From: Pollutibacter soli
GTDB lineage: Bacteria > Bacteroidota > Bacteroidia > Chitinophagales > Chitinophagaceae
Length of the DNA: 64,000 nt
NCBI GenBank assembly: GCA_029269725.1
Contig: JARJHS010000010.1
Location: 141,073 to 205,072, forward strand
Direction: 5' to 3'
Below, one piece after another: positions 8,045-17,305 of the stretch. How positions within the stretch are numbered: position 1 is the stretch's first letter; every line of letters begins with the position of its first letter. The translations under genes were made by a program, and so were the position numbers. Under the pieces are notes generated by a model. That model worked only from the letters and a program-made list of their open reading frames with translations, was not told the origin of the DNA and made no database searches.

Positions 8045-9343
8045 TTAAACGTCTTCCAGATCCTGCTTCAGGGATTCTGAAATCTTCACCAGTACTTTGT
8101 CAATGCGATGACCGTCCATGTCCAGTATCTCGAAGTGAAATCCACTCCATTCCATACTGTCTCCGGTATTTGGAATTCGCTGAAGACGATGCAGGATAAA
8201 TCCGGCAAGTGTATCGAATTCCTGTTCACCTTCATTCATCCATTCTGTCTTCTCAAATTTTGAAAGAAAATCATAGAATGGAATTTGTCCGTCAACCAGA
8301 AAGCTTCCATCCTCTCTTTCTTTTACTTCATAATCTTCGACATCCTGCTGCGGTAATTCACCAACGATGGCTTCAAGAATATCATTTATTGTGATCAGTC
8401 CAAGTAAGGTCCCGTACTCATCAACTATAAAACAGGTATGAATTTTTGAAACCTTGAAGTGTTCCAGCAACTGGTAAGGAGAATTGTTTTCAGGAACAAA
8501 CAAGGCAGGCTTCATCACATTTTTGAAAGGTGTGTTATCAGGCGTGACGTACATGTCTTTTATGGATACAATGCCTTTGATATTGTCGATACTTCCTTTA
8601 CAGATGGGATATACTGAATGTGGTTCCTGCAGAATTTTTTCCTTGATGGTGATCTCGCTATCATTTTCTTCGAACCAGATGATGTCACTGCGATGTGTCA
8701 TCAGAGATGTAATGTTGCGATCTCCGAGGTGAAATACGCGTTCAATGATTTCCTGTTCTGTTGCTTCGATCGCCCCGGTTTCTGTTCCTTCACTGATAAT
8801 AGCTTTGATTTCCTCTTCAGTAACCTGGTTGTCGGTACTCTTTATATTGAAAAGCTTTACCAGGAGGTTGGTGGTTATATTCAGTAACCATACGAAGGGC
8901 CAGGTAATAATGTTGATCAGTTTCATCGGACCGGCAACCAGTTTGGCTATCGCTTCCGGCGCTATCAGTCCCAATCTTTTCGGTACCAGTTCACCAAGGA
9001 TCAATGAAAGAAAAGTAACGAGAATTACAACGATAGCGGTTGCAATCCCGTTCGCATAGTTTTTCAGCATTGGAAGTTTTTCCAGCTGAACAACCACATC
9101 GTCCACGATTTTTTCACCGGAATAGATACCTGTCAATATGCCGATGAGAGTAATACCGATCTGTACGGTGGATAAAAATGTTTCAGGTTTGTTGGCCAGA
9201 TCGAGTGCAGCTTTTGCGCGTGCATCGCCCTTGTTGGCCTGAGCTTCCAGTCTTGCTTTGCGGGCAGATACCAAAGCAATTTCAGCCATCGAAAACAGAC
9301 CATTAAGGAGGATCAATCCGATCAGGATAAATATTTCTGTCAT
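8045..9343 (-). CDS. CNNM/CBS-pair membrane protein (hemolysin C/CorC-like)
   Basis: Domains in order: DUF21/CNNM membrane region with about four helices (residues 1-190, starting FILIGLILLNGLFSMAEIALVSARKARLE), two CBS domains (about 215-335, with VYPICKGSIDNIKGIVSIKD and CFIVDEYGTLLGLITIND), and a C-terminal CorC_HlyC domain (about 350-430). Proteins of this build are implicated in Mg2+/Co2+ efflux or regulation rather than true hemolysis. It overlaps the PAP2 gene by 4 bp and is expressed with it. Confidence 0.92.
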   Translation of the reverse strand: MTEIFILIGLILLNGLFSMAEIALVSARKARLEAQANKGDARAKAALDLANKPETFLSTVQIGITLIGILTGIYSGEKIVDDVVVQLEKLPMLKNYANGIATAIVVILVTFLSLILGELVPKRLGLIAPEAIAKLVAGPMKLINIITWPFVWLLNITTNLLVKLFNIKSTDNQVTEEEIKAIISEGTETGAIEATEQEIIERVFHLGDRNITSLMTHRSDIIWFEENDSEITIKEKILQEPHSVYPICKGSIDNIKGIVSIKDMYVTPDNTPFKNVMKPALFVPENNSPYQLLEHFKVSKIHTCFIVDEYGTLLGLITINDILEAIVGELPQQDVEDYEVKEREDGSFLVDGQIPFYDFLSKFEKTEWMNEGEQEFDTLAGFILHRLQRIPNTGDSMEWSGFHFEILDMDGHRIDKVLVKISESLKQDLEDV

Positions 9344-9948
9344 CTGGCTGTGTTAACTAAGGAAATTTTTTTGTTGTATAAACTGGCAGCTGCAAATCCG
9401 ATACCTAAACCGAATATTGCGCCGCAAAAAACATCAAAAGGGTAGTGGACTCCGACGTAGACCTGTGCATAACAAACGCATGCCGCCCAAAGAAAGGCAA
9501 GCCCAAACCATTTGGTTATCGATCGAAGCGTGAAAAAAATAAACGTGGCCACGGCAAAATGACTGCTTGCATGAGATGAAATAAAACTTCCATTCATTCC
9601 GCAATACTTTGCAATGAATCTTATCTGATGTGCAAGGGTTTCATCCCTGCATGGTCGCGGCCGGTCGAAAAATTCTTTAATCAACTGACTACTTAAAATA
9701 TCATTCACACCAGCCATGGCTAATGCTGTGATCAGCCACCAGAATCCTGATTTTCCAAAGTTGATGATCAGAAAGAGCGCGAGGAAAAGATAGAGCGGTA
9801 CGTGAACCAATGGCTCGCGCATGAACAGGGAAAAGTTATCAAGAAAGGGATGCGACCAGTCCCGATTTATTTTCAACATCAACCATTGATCGGCCCTGAT
9901 CAGTTTATCCGGAAAAGTCAGTGTAAAGCGATTCTGAAGCCAAATCAT
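9340..9948 (-). CDS. PAP2-family membrane phosphatase
   Basis: Integral membrane acid phosphatase/lipid phosphatase-like protein with about five helices. The three PAP2 motifs are present: KEFFDRPRP near 112, SSHASSHFA near 145 and YVGVHYPFD near 180. The last has Q instead of the usual R upstream of the His, a tolerated variation. Possible substrates are undecaprenyl diphosphate or phosphatidate derivatives. First gene of a two-gene unit with the CNNM/CBS protein (ATGA-type overlap). A TATTTTTG -7 box (complement of 9954-9961) is only 5 nt from the start. Confidence 0.88.
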   Translation of the reverse strand: MIWLQNRFTLTFPDKLIRADQWLMLKINRDWSHPFLDNFSLFMREPLVHVPLYLFLALFLIINFGKSGFWWLITALAMAGVNDILSSQLIKEFFDRPRPCRDETLAHQIRFIAKYCGMNGSFISSHASSHFAVATFIFFTLRSITKWFGLAFLWAACVCYAQVYVGVHYPFDVFCGAIFGLGIGFAAASLYNKKISLVNTAR

Positions 9949-9953
9949 GCATG

Positions 9954-9961
9954 CAAAAATA
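9954..9961 (-). promoter_or_regulatory. TAnnTTTG -7 box of the PAP2 gene
   Basis: TATTTTTG on the minus strand, 5 nt upstream of the ATG at 9948. A leaderless or nearly leaderless mRNA is expected. Confidence 0.6.
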
Positions 9962-10167
9962 GGGCTCGGGCGTCAACCTTGGGTATCCCCAGGTTAAAAT
10001 AATGGAAATTAGTCGTTTATGTCTGCGGATTGTTTAATCAACTTTAAATAATGAGCAAATACAACCGAATGAAATCTTGTATTTTGATATAACTGACTAC
10101 TTCCACACCGATTCAGGTGTTTTGAAAAAGAAGCCACTACAGAAGCGAAGGCTCCCGTAATTTTACG

Positions 10168-10175
10168 TATGTTTG
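10168..10175 (+). promoter_or_regulatory. TAnnTTTG -7 box of glmM
   Basis: TATGTTTG, 21 nt upstream of the GTG at 10197. It overlaps the alternative TTG start at 10173, which is therefore rejected. Confidence 0.55.
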
Positions 10176-10196
10176 CAGCCGCTAAACCCAAGACTT

Positions 10197-11582
10197 GTGG
10201 CATTGATAAAAAGCATATCGGGTATAAGGGGCACCATCGGTGGAAAGCCTGGTGATAACCTGACTCCGCTGGATGTAGTGAAATTTACGGCTGCCTTTGG
10301 ATCATGGACGCTGAATAAAACAGGCATCAGGAAGATCGTTGTTGGTCGCGATGGTCGCATCAGCGGAGCCATGGTGAATCAGCTGGTTTGTAATACACTT
10401 AATGCACTCGGCATTGATGTAATTGATCTGGGTCTCAGCACGACACCTACTGTTGAAATGGCGGTTGTTTTTGAAAAAGCAGCTGGTGGTATCATCATTA
10501 CGGCAAGTCATAATCCGAAAGAGTGGAATGCTTTAAAACTGTTGAATTCCAAAGGTGAATTTATCAGTGGAGAAGATGGAAAAGAAGTGCTCGCAAAAGC
10601 AGAGAAAGAAGATTTTAATTTTGCCGCTGTAGATAAATTAGGAACTTATACAGCGGATAATAGTTATGGTGATAAACATATAGCTGCAATTCTTGCGCAT
10701 GATCTTGTCAATGTCGACAATATCAAAAAGAAGAAATTTAAGGTTGTTGTTGATGCAGTTAACAGTACAGGTGCCATTTTCGTTCCTGCATTACTGAAAG
10801 CTCTGGGAGTAAAGGAATCCGATATTATTTTGTTGAATGGCGAAGTAACAGGCAAGTTTGCACATAATCCTGAGCCATTACCTCAGAATCTCTCACAACT
10901 TTCCAATGAGGTAAATAAACGTGGTGCCCATATGGGTATCGCAGTGGATCCCGATGTAGACAGGCTGGTGATTGTTTGCGAAGACGGAAGTATGTTCGGA
11001 GAAGAGTACACGTTGGTTGCTGTTGCGGATTATGTTCTCAGCAAACGCAAAGGCAACACGGTAAGTAATCTCTCTTCTTCAAAAGCATTAAAGGATATAA
11101 CGGTAAGGCATGGTGGCGAGTATTTTCCAAGCTCTGTTGGCGAGGTGAATGTGGTTACCAAAATGAAAGAAGTCAATGCTGTTATCGGCGGCGAAGGAAA
11201 TGGTGGAATAATCGTTCCCGAGTTGCATTATGGAAGGGATGCGTTGATTGGTATTGCTCTTTTCCTCAGTTTCCTTGCAGAGACAAACAAGACTGTAAAG
11301 CAGGTCCGGGGAACTTATCCTGATTATTTTATCAGCAAAAATAAAATTGAACTCGAGAATGGTGTCGATCTGAATATCATTTTTGATCAGCTTAAAACAA
11401 AGTATAAGAGCCAACCTCTGAACACCGAAGATGGTCTGCGTATTGAATTCGATAATGACTGGGTTCACCTGAGATCAAGCAATACCGAGCCGATCATCAG
11501 GATCATCGCTGAGAGCAATTTTGAGACCACTGCTAAGAATATCGCCACGCGTTTAATTCATGATATCCGTGAATTTCTGTGA
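10197..11582 (+). CDS. glmM: Phosphoglucosamine mutase / alpha-D-phosphohexomutase
   Basis: Interconverts glucosamine 6- and 1-phosphate for UDP-GlcNAc synthesis; a phosphomanno/glucomutase activity cannot be excluded. Motifs in order: ISGIRGTIGG at the N terminus, the phosphoserine loop ITASHNPKEWNALK near 100, the metal loop DPDVDRLVI near 250, the sugar-binding GEGNGGII near 325 and the phosphate-binding RSSNTEPIIRI at the C terminus. Start GTG 10197 gives the usual MALIKSISGIRG opening and sits downstream of the -7 box. Confidence 0.9.
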   Translation: MALIKSISGIRGTIGGKPGDNLTPLDVVKFTAAFGSWTLNKTGIRKIVVGRDGRISGAMVNQLVCNTLNALGIDVIDLGLSTTPTVEMAVVFEKAAGGIIITASHNPKEWNALKLLNSKGEFISGEDGKEVLAKAEKEDFNFAAVDKLGTYTADNSYGDKHIAAILAHDLVNVDNIKKKKFKVVVDAVNSTGAIFVPALLKALGVKESDIILLNGEVTGKFAHNPEPLPQNLSQLSNEVNKRGAHMGIAVDPDVDRLVIVCEDGSMFGEEYTLVAVADYVLSKRKGNTVSNLSSSKALKDITVRHGGEYFPSSVGEVNVVTKMKEVNAVIGGEGNGGIIVPELHYGRDALIGIALFLSFLAETNKTVKQVRGTYPDYFISKNKIELENGVDLNIIFDQLKTKYKSQPLNTEDGLRIEFDNDWVHLRSSNTEPIIRIIAESNFETTAKNIATRLIHDIREFL

Positions 11583-11627
11583 TAGAAATATTTCGCGATA
11601 GCGGTGTATTCCTGAAATGAAAACCAC

Positions 11628-12758
11628 ATGACAGCAAGAATTTATTTTGACAATGCAGCGACTACAGCTCTTGATCCGGCTGTACTTGAGGCGATGTTGC
11701 CGTACATGACGGAAAAATTCGGTAACCCTTCATCTATCTACTCTTACGGCCGTGAAACGCGGCTTGCCATCGAGATGGCCCGTAAGTCAGTTGCAAAAAT
11801 TCTGAATGCACATCCTGCGGAAATTTTCTTTACCAGTGGCGGAACAGAGAGCACCAATACGGCGATATCTTCTGCAGTAAGAGATCTGGGGTGTGTGAAT
11901 ATTATCACTTCTGCAATTGAACATCACGCAACTCTTCATACTGTTGAATATTTTCAGAAGCGTGGAGAGGCGGGTCTTCATTTTGTGAAATTACTTCCGT
12001 CAGGTCAGGTTGATCTGAACGATCTTGAACGATTGCTTTCAACTCTGCCGGGAAAGACTTTGGTAACGCTTATGCATGCGAACAATGAAATTGGTATCAT
12101 CACAGATATCAATGCGGTTGGTTTGCTTTGTAAAAAGTACAATGCCATTTTTCATTCTGATACTGTTCAGACAGTAGGTCATTTCCCGATCAATTTGAGA
12201 GATACTCCGGTTCATTTTATCACGGGTGCTGCGCATAAATTTCACGGTCCGAAGGGTGTTGGGCTTTTGTACATCAATGAGAATGTAAAAATCCACCCGT
12301 TTATTCATGGCGGCGGACAGGAAAGAAATATGCGTGCAGGTACAGAAAACCTGTATGGTATTGTCGGCTTTGCCAAAGCACTCGAGCTGTCAACTGCTAA
12401 CCAGGAAAAAGATGCTGAGCATATCCGTTCTATCAGAAATTATATGATGGAACAGGTTCGCAAAAATGTGAAGGGTACCTCTTTCAATGGCGATCCTGAA
12501 GGAAATAGTTTGTATACAGTACTTAGTATCAGTTTTCCCAAAACTGAGAAATCGGAGATGATGCTTTTCAATCTTGACATCAACAACATCTGTGCTTCAG
12601 GTGGAAGTGCATGTACCAGCGGCACCGACCAGGGTTCGCATGTTATCCGTGCGATTAATAATGATCCGAATAAGGTGACAGTTCGTTTTTCTTTCTCAAA
12701 ATATAATACCAAAGAAGAAGTGGATCTGGTGGTGGCGAAGTTGCAGGAGTTGGTGTGA
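11628..12758 (+). CDS. Cysteine desulfurase (NifS/IscS-like)
   Basis: PLP enzyme that removes sulfur from cysteine for Fe-S cluster or thio-cofactor synthesis. YFDNAATTALDPAV opens the fold, FTSGGTEST near 69 binds PLP, the Schiff-base lysine is in TGAAHKFHGPKGVG (about 205), and the persulfide cysteine is in the loop SGGSACTSG (about 328). This short loop is typical of the NifS/IscS group. It follows glmM by 45 bp on the same strand. Confidence 0.93.
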   Translation: MTARIYFDNAATTALDPAVLEAMLPYMTEKFGNPSSIYSYGRETRLAIEMARKSVAKILNAHPAEIFFTSGGTESTNTAISSAVRDLGCVNIITSAIEHHATLHTVEYFQKRGEAGLHFVKLLPSGQVDLNDLERLLSTLPGKTLVTLMHANNEIGIITDINAVGLLCKKYNAIFHSDTVQTVGHFPINLRDTPVHFITGAAHKFHGPKGVGLLYINENVKIHPFIHGGGQERNMRAGTENLYGIVGFAKALELSTANQEKDAEHIRSIRNYMMEQVRKNVKGTSFNGDPEGNSLYTVLSISFPKTEKSEMMLFNLDINNICASGGSACTSGTDQGSHVIRAINNDPNKVTVRFSFSKYNTKEEVDLVVAKLQELV

Positions 12759-12765
12759 TTCAAGC

Positions 12766-12786
12766 GTTCATAGTTCATAGTTCAGC
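12766..12786. repeat. Short heptad array after the cysteine desulfurase
   Basis: GTTCATA GTTCATA GTTCAGC begins 7 bp after the stop codon. The remaining 180 bp to the tryptophan dioxygenase stop contains no gene. Confidence 0.45.
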
Positions 12787-12966
12787 TTTGGGAAGGGAAA
12801 ATTCACAGCCTTGCTGTTCCTCGTCTCCTGGAGGAAATGGTTACTCCAGGAAATTTAAGGCAGTTCGATTTTGTGAGAGTAATTCAAGTTGAAACTGCAA
12901 TGTCAACCATTCACCTGCAGAACGGCTGCTGCTCCTGCCCACTGCTCCGATAGATAACTACTTTAA

Positions 12967-14058
12967 TTACTCCGCAAAACTAAGTTTCCGTATCAGTTCC
13001 ACGGGAAGCTTTGGTAATTTTTTTCTTTCGATGAGAAAGGTTGAAAGTCCAGCGATATCGCGGAAAATATAATTTTTTGCTGCGGCACCTTCGAGATAAC
13101 CTGCGCCGGAGGTGTTTCCTGTGCCTACGCGCATACCGATCATCCGGCGCACCATGCGGTAATGCGCATGACGCCAGCCTGCGAGTCGATTGTCTATTTC
13201 AACGAGTGTGTCGAGGATCCGGAACGAATTCTGGAAGAACGGAAAGTCACGATAGAGCATAATAAACAAAGCTGCTCTGAGTGCACCTGGACTTAGTGAA
13301 CCGCGAAGTTGCTGAAGTTTATTCAGATCATCGGCTGAAATACCGGGGACGACTTCATCAAAGAACAGAAAATTGAAATCTGCTAACTTTGATTTTTCAT
13401 ATTCGTTTAGTCCTTCACGATAGATCTGCGAATAATCGCTCCAGAAAGGCTGGGATTTTTCTTTTGGATATGTAGGTTGATACGAGGCCCAGTATTCGTC
13501 TTCAAAAAATGGAAGTCGCTCCAGCCACTGGTTGATCAGTTTCAATAGCGAAAGATCTTTCTCTGCCTGTTGAATGGTTTCAAAATCGCCGGGATTAAAA
13601 CCTCCGGCGTTTGTTCTTTTATAATAGGAAGATTGATGCCGATGATCCAAATCCAAACCCAGTCGTGCTTCAATCAAGCGGAACTGTACACTTTGAAATC
13701 CTGATGCAGGCGTCAGCAGATTTCGGAATTCGAGAAAATCGAGGGGCGTCATCGTATCGAGTATGCCTACCTGTTGGTTAAGCAGGTCCATAATTTTTGA
13801 AATCCTCTGCAAGCGGTGGAGCACGAGGTTCATTTCCTCTGTATTGTCATTTATTTTTTGCTGGCCGAAAACAGACTGTACATACTGCAATTCAAAAAGA
13901 ATTTGTTTGAACCAGAGTTCAAACGCCTGGTGTATGACAATGAAAAGCATTTCGTCATGCGCGGGACTATTTCCATCTTCAAAACTCCGTGGGTGCTGGC
14001 TGCTCAGGATATTGTTCAAGCCGAGGTAATCCTTATAATAAATAGATTCAGACTCCAT
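12967..14058 (-). CDS. kynA: Tryptophan 2,3-dioxygenase
   Basis: Haem enzyme that opens the indole ring of tryptophan to N-formylkynurenine. The length is 363 residues. Conserved stretches include DEMLFIVIHQAFELWFKQIL near 36, LTPASGFQSVQFR near 115, and the haem ligand histidine in WRHAHYRMVRRMIG near 297, followed by GTGNTSGAGYL. It stands alone on the minus strand between two plus-strand genes, about 6 kb from kynU. A TACTTTTT element, one mismatch from the -7 consensus, lies upstream at about 14073-14080. Confidence 0.95.
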   Translation of the reverse strand: MESESIYYKDYLGLNNILSSQHPRSFEDGNSPAHDEMLFIVIHQAFELWFKQILFELQYVQSVFGQQKINDNTEEMNLVLHRLQRISKIMDLLNQQVGILDTMTPLDFLEFRNLLTPASGFQSVQFRLIEARLGLDLDHRHQSSYYKRTNAGGFNPGDFETIQQAEKDLSLLKLINQWLERLPFFEDEYWASYQPTYPKEKSQPFWSDYSQIYREGLNEYEKSKLADFNFLFFDEVVPGISADDLNKLQQLRGSLSPGALRAALFIMLYRDFPFFQNSFRILDTLVEIDNRLAGWRHAHYRMVRRMIGMRVGTGNTSGAGYLEGAAAKNYIFRDIAGLSTFLIERKKLPKLPVELIRKLSFAE

Positions 14059-14120
14059 ATATTTGAAAAAGTATATGCGGTGGCAAGTTAATATTTAATT
14101 ACAGTATAGGATTTAATAGT

Positions 14121-14666
14121 ATGGATAGTAGCAATTTGTTAGGGATTGGGTCAAGGGTTGACCATGCCAGTTTTGGAAGGGGAGTGGTGGTGGATCTTGC
14201 ATCTGAATCATATGTCATATGGTTTAAATCGCAGAACGGAACGAGATCAATTGGCAGGGATTATGACGGCTTAAAAGTGGTAGAGCGTGCAGAGGGAGGC
14301 GATTCGGGGCCGTCAATTACTTTGGCGGATATTGAGCGTGCTTTGGAAAATGTTTTAGATCAGCGTTTACATGAAATTGAAATGGTGCCGATGGGTGGCA
14401 AGTGGAAAAATGGTGTGTTAATATTAAAGCCTGGTGATGCCGGATTGCAAACAAAAGAAATTCCTATTGATACGTTTTTTCATAAGATCGTGATGGTAAG
14501 GGATAAGCTGAGGTTGATTGAACAGAAGATCAATTCGAATAAGATTTTGAGTTCGGAGGATAAGGTGGAGTTGCAACAGTATGTTACCGGCGTTTATGGG
14601 AGTCTGACGACATTTAATGTATTGTTTAAGGAGGCGCATCATCAGTTTAAGGGGACTGGTGGGTAG
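14121..14666 (+). CDS. Unknown protein with a Tudor-like N-terminal motif
   Basis: 181 residues, soluble, no signal peptide. The N terminus (IGSRVDHASFGRGVVVD) resembles the GxxVxHxxFGxGxV pattern of small Tudor-like modules such as the C-terminal end of UvrD/PcrA helicases. That is only a pattern resemblance. The middle is acidic (DIERALENVLDQRLHEIE) and the C-terminal half looks helical, possibly coiled-coil (KLRLIEQKINSNKILSSEDK). The gene stops 8 bp before the IS1595-like element and is complete. Nucleic-acid binding is a guess. Confidence 0.7.
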   Translation: MDSSNLLGIGSRVDHASFGRGVVVDLASESYVIWFKSQNGTRSIGRDYDGLKVVERAEGGDSGPSITLADIERALENVLDQRLHEIEMVPMGGKWKNGVLILKPGDAGLQTKEIPIDTFFHKIVMVRDKLRLIEQKINSNKILSSEDKVELQQYVTGVYGSLTTFNVLFKEAHHQFKGTGG

Positions 14667-14674
14667 AGGTTGCT

Positions 14675-15657
14675 GGGCTCCCGATTATCCATTTAGGCCT
14701 CGCCGGCTTGTAGAAGTAAGGTTATCCACCCATAAGCCTTCTGATCAGATCATCGCAAATCAGTTTCAAACTATTTCGCATATTAAATCGGTAGAAAAAT
14801 TCATCCAGATATCCCTGTGCGAACCTGCCTGAGCAATGATGATGAATTCCCCTGATCCAGCCTTTGAGATTTAATATTACAACTGATTTTCGTTTTTCAT
14901 TTTCCTGTCTCACTTTTGCAGGCTGGCTTCCATTTTCATTTTGCTTTTCTAATATTTTTGTAACGGATTTTTTTCGGTTACCCGTAACTGTGTCTTCGGG
15001 GTTAGGCTGTTGTGAACTAATAATTGTTCCGAAGCCGCGCATATAATCTTTATCATTTGACAGAACGATTTCGGCCGTTTGCGACTCACCCGCAAAACGG
15101 CTATTCGTTTCCAATTCAGGTCCACCGAAATTAATGTGGAAAGTTTCCGAAATATCATTATTTGCCCTGGTAAAAGACGATTTAACCGCTTCCTGAATTT
15201 TTCTTTTAAATAACCATGCTGTTTTTTGATTGATTGTAAATGTTGTGGACAACTCAAGTGTCGACATCCCTTTTTTTCTCACGGATATTATAAATGCGAT
15301 GCCGAATGCTTTTATCAATGGGAATTTTATTTTATGAAACACCGTCTGTGCAGTCACTGATTCATCGTATTCACAGGCTTGGCATCGGCAATGGAATTTC
15401 GTTTCCCCTGGATAGAATTTATTGTATCCGCAACGGCGGCATATAAACCCATCCTTCCATTTAATATCAAATAGGTATTGCCGGCAATCGTCATCTGAAG
15501 CGAACTTGTTATTAAACTCTTTCAATGCCATCCCACGAAACATAATAAACAGGTTGAAACAGCAAAACTCCCAAAGAGATAAAAACTGGCCATGTAGATT
15601 TCATCCTTTTCCTTGCGTTTTTTCCCGGCAGGAGGCCTAAATGGATAGTCGGACCCC
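14675..15657. mobile_element. IS1595-like insertion element with 21-bp terminal inverted repeats
   Basis: The left end 14681-14701 (CCGATTATCCATTTAGGCCT plus C) and the complement of 15632-15652 match at 20 of 21 bases. The outer bases are also similar (GGG starts), which puts the ends near 14675 and 15657. The transposase gene fills almost the whole interior. No matching target duplication is visible in the 8-10 flanking bases, so the insertion is old or the ends are slightly misplaced. Confidence 0.75.
14722..15543 (-). CDS. IS1595/ISXO2-type transposase-like protein, probably inactive
   Basis: N-terminal zinc ribbon (CRRCGYNKFYPG then CRCQAC) and helix-turn-helix region (MSTLELSTTFTINQKTAWLFKRKIQ), as in IS1595 transposases. 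The C-terminal signature is GWIRGIHHHCSGRFAQGYLD followed by EFFYRFN. The central DDE core is abnormal: the usual VDETYIGG-like segment is ETFHINFGGPEL, without the Asp, and the next 80 residues are low-complexity and charged (KKSVTKILEKQNENGSQPAK). The frame is open end to end and lies inside intact terminal repeats, so either the core has diverged greatly or the protein is a non-catalytic relic. Confidence 0.75.
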   Translation of the reverse strand: MFRGMALKEFNNKFASDDDCRQYLFDIKWKDGFICRRCGYNKFYPGETKFHCRCQACEYDESVTAQTVFHKIKFPLIKAFGIAFIISVRKKGMSTLELSTTFTINQKTAWLFKRKIQEAVKSSFTRANNDISETFHINFGGPELETNSRFAGESQTAEIVLSNDKDYMRGFGTIISSQQPNPEDTVTGNRKKSVTKILEKQNENGSQPAKVRQENEKRKSVVILNLKGWIRGIHHHCSGRFAQGYLDEFFYRFNMRNSLKLICDDLIRRLMGG

Positions 15658-15716
15658 TGCCATCTCAAGCCTTTTCCCTAAATTTCACCCACAATCTTCC
15701 ACACCAAAACTTCTGT

Positions 15717-16712
15717 ATGAAACTCTTCTACGCTCTTGTCGCCTTACTCTTTCTCTCCCCGGCATTCTCCCAGCCATCCATCACATACGCCGAGAAACTC
15801 GGCTACCCGAAAGGTACCCGCGTCGTTATCATGCATGTCGACGACGTAGGCATGAGTCTCGAATCCAACCAGGGCGCTATCGAAACGATGACGAAAGGCT
15901 CTTCCACTTCCTGTAGCATCATGATGCCCTGCTCCTGGGTGCCTGGTTATTTTCATTTTCTCAAAGAACACCCGGATACCGATGCCGGGCTTCACCTGAC
16001 GCTTACATCAGAATGGAAGGATTATCGGTGGGGACCCGTTAGCGGAAAAAGCCAGGTGCCTGGTTTGGTTGATAGTGAAGGCGCACTTTGGCCTTCGGTA
16101 CAACAGGTGGCACAACATGCGAGTCCCGATGAAGTAGATAAAGAGATCAGGGCGCAGGTGGAAAAATGCCTGGCATTTGGTTTTAAGCCGACTCATTTTG
16201 ATTCTCACATGGGAACACTTTTCGCAACGCCCGCATTTCTTGAAAAATACATCAGGCTCGGTATTGATTATAAAACACCTATTATGTTTCCTGGCGGGCA
16301 CAATACACTGATCATTCAGCAATTGAAAGCCATGGGCGTCGATCTTAAACAAACTACTGCCTTTGGTGAACAGTTATGGAATGCGGGCTTACCTGTAATT
16401 GATGATCTGCAAAACGAAAGTTATGCACCACATTTACCCGCAGGCGTTGCCGTTAGTACTGAAAATCTGAAAAGGTATAAAACTGAATTTTATATCAATG
16501 CGCTGAAAAACCTCAGGCCGGGCATCACTTATTTCATCATGCATTGTACAAAGGTATCTCCGCAGTTTGACGCTATCTCGAATTCAGGTCCGATTCGCGA
16601 AGGCGACTACCTGGCCATGATGAGTGATGAGGTTAAAGCATATATTAAAAAAGAAGGCATCATTCTGACTACCATGCGTGAACTCATGGAAAGAAGATCG
16701 AAGGTTAAATAG
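15717..16712 (+). CDS. Secreted YdjC/ChbG-like carbohydrate deacetylase
   Basis: Signal peptide MKLFYALVALLFLSPAFSQ, then a YdjC-fold metal-dependent deacetylase. The metal-binding acidic pair is in IMHVDDVGMS (about 40-46), with histidines in AGLHLTLTSEW and THFDSHMGTLF. It probably removes acetyl groups from extracellular N-acetylated oligosaccharides. It is a single plus-strand gene starting 60 bp after the IS1595-like element, whose arrival may have changed its promoter. Confidence 0.85.
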   Translation: MKLFYALVALLFLSPAFSQPSITYAEKLGYPKGTRVVIMHVDDVGMSLESNQGAIETMTKGSSTSCSIMMPCSWVPGYFHFLKEHPDTDAGLHLTLTSEWKDYRWGPVSGKSQVPGLVDSEGALWPSVQQVAQHASPDEVDKEIRAQVEKCLAFGFKPTHFDSHMGTLFATPAFLEKYIRLGIDYKTPIMFPGGHNTLIIQQLKAMGVDLKQTTAFGEQLWNAGLPVIDDLQNESYAPHLPAGVAVSTENLKRYKTEFYINALKNLRPGITYFIMHCTKVSPQFDAISNSGPIREGDYLAMMSDEVKAYIKKEGIILTTMRELMERRSKVK

Positions 16713-16880
16713 TATTCGAAGCAGTAGGAAACTATTGTTTCTTGTATCAAGGTTTTCCAAAATCGTTGCGACGTACATGCCTGGCATCTCTATGATTTTT
16801 GGACAAGGCAGTACCTCTGTTATCAACGGCTGTTTCACTGTCAGGTAACAACCTGCCTGCCGCCGGGCTTACAATCCACA

Positions 16881-16908
16881 ACTATTCTATGAACCATGAA
16901 CTATCAAC
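16881..16908. repeat. Heptad array overlapping a stop codon
   Basis: ACTATTC TATGAAC CATGAAC TATCAAC; the last unit contains the stop codon (16904-16906) of the minus-strand TM protein. Confidence 0.5.
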
Positions 16909-17305
16909 TTCCTTTCACATAATTTGCAAAAAATACCACACTGAAATAAAGCCAGATTATCGAAAATGCGACATGTACAAAAGTTTCAAAACGCTTTCCT
17001 TTCCATAGCTTTTCTGAGTAACCGAAAAACTGAATAAATAAACGAATCGCCCAAAAGATCCCAAACCCCAATGAGATTGTTTTGCCAAGGCTGGTTTGAA
17101 CTAATTCATCAGGAGATGTTAAACATAAAAGCGCCATCATTAATAACACGATGGCTATAAAAAATGTGTGTACAGCCATCATCTGGCGATTGACCAGGCT
17201 GAGACGTTTCAACTCTTCTTTCCAACGAAAATATTTGGGAAACCAGACATGCATAAACGTCAGCAAAATCATTAATATCCCTGCAATCTTAATATGGAGA
17301 ACCAT
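16904..17305 (-). CDS. Small four-helix membrane protein, unknown
   Basis: 133 residues with four hydrophobic segments: IAGILMILLTFMHVWF, AVHTFFIAIVLLMMALLCL, SLGFGIFWAIRLFIQFFG and HVAFSIIWLYFSVVFFA. No catalytic motif is visible. The start overlaps the 3' end of the methyltransferase gene by 17 bp, so the two are translationally coupled. Last gene of a four-gene operon with DoxX-like, DUF2071 and methyltransferase proteins. Confidence 0.75.
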   Translation of the reverse strand: MVLHIKIAGILMILLTFMHVWFPKYFRWKEELKRLSLVNRQMMAVHTFFIAIVLLMMALLCLTSPDELVQTSLGKTISLGFGIFWAIRLFIQFFGYSEKLWKGKRFETFVHVAFSIIWLYFSVVFFANYVKGS

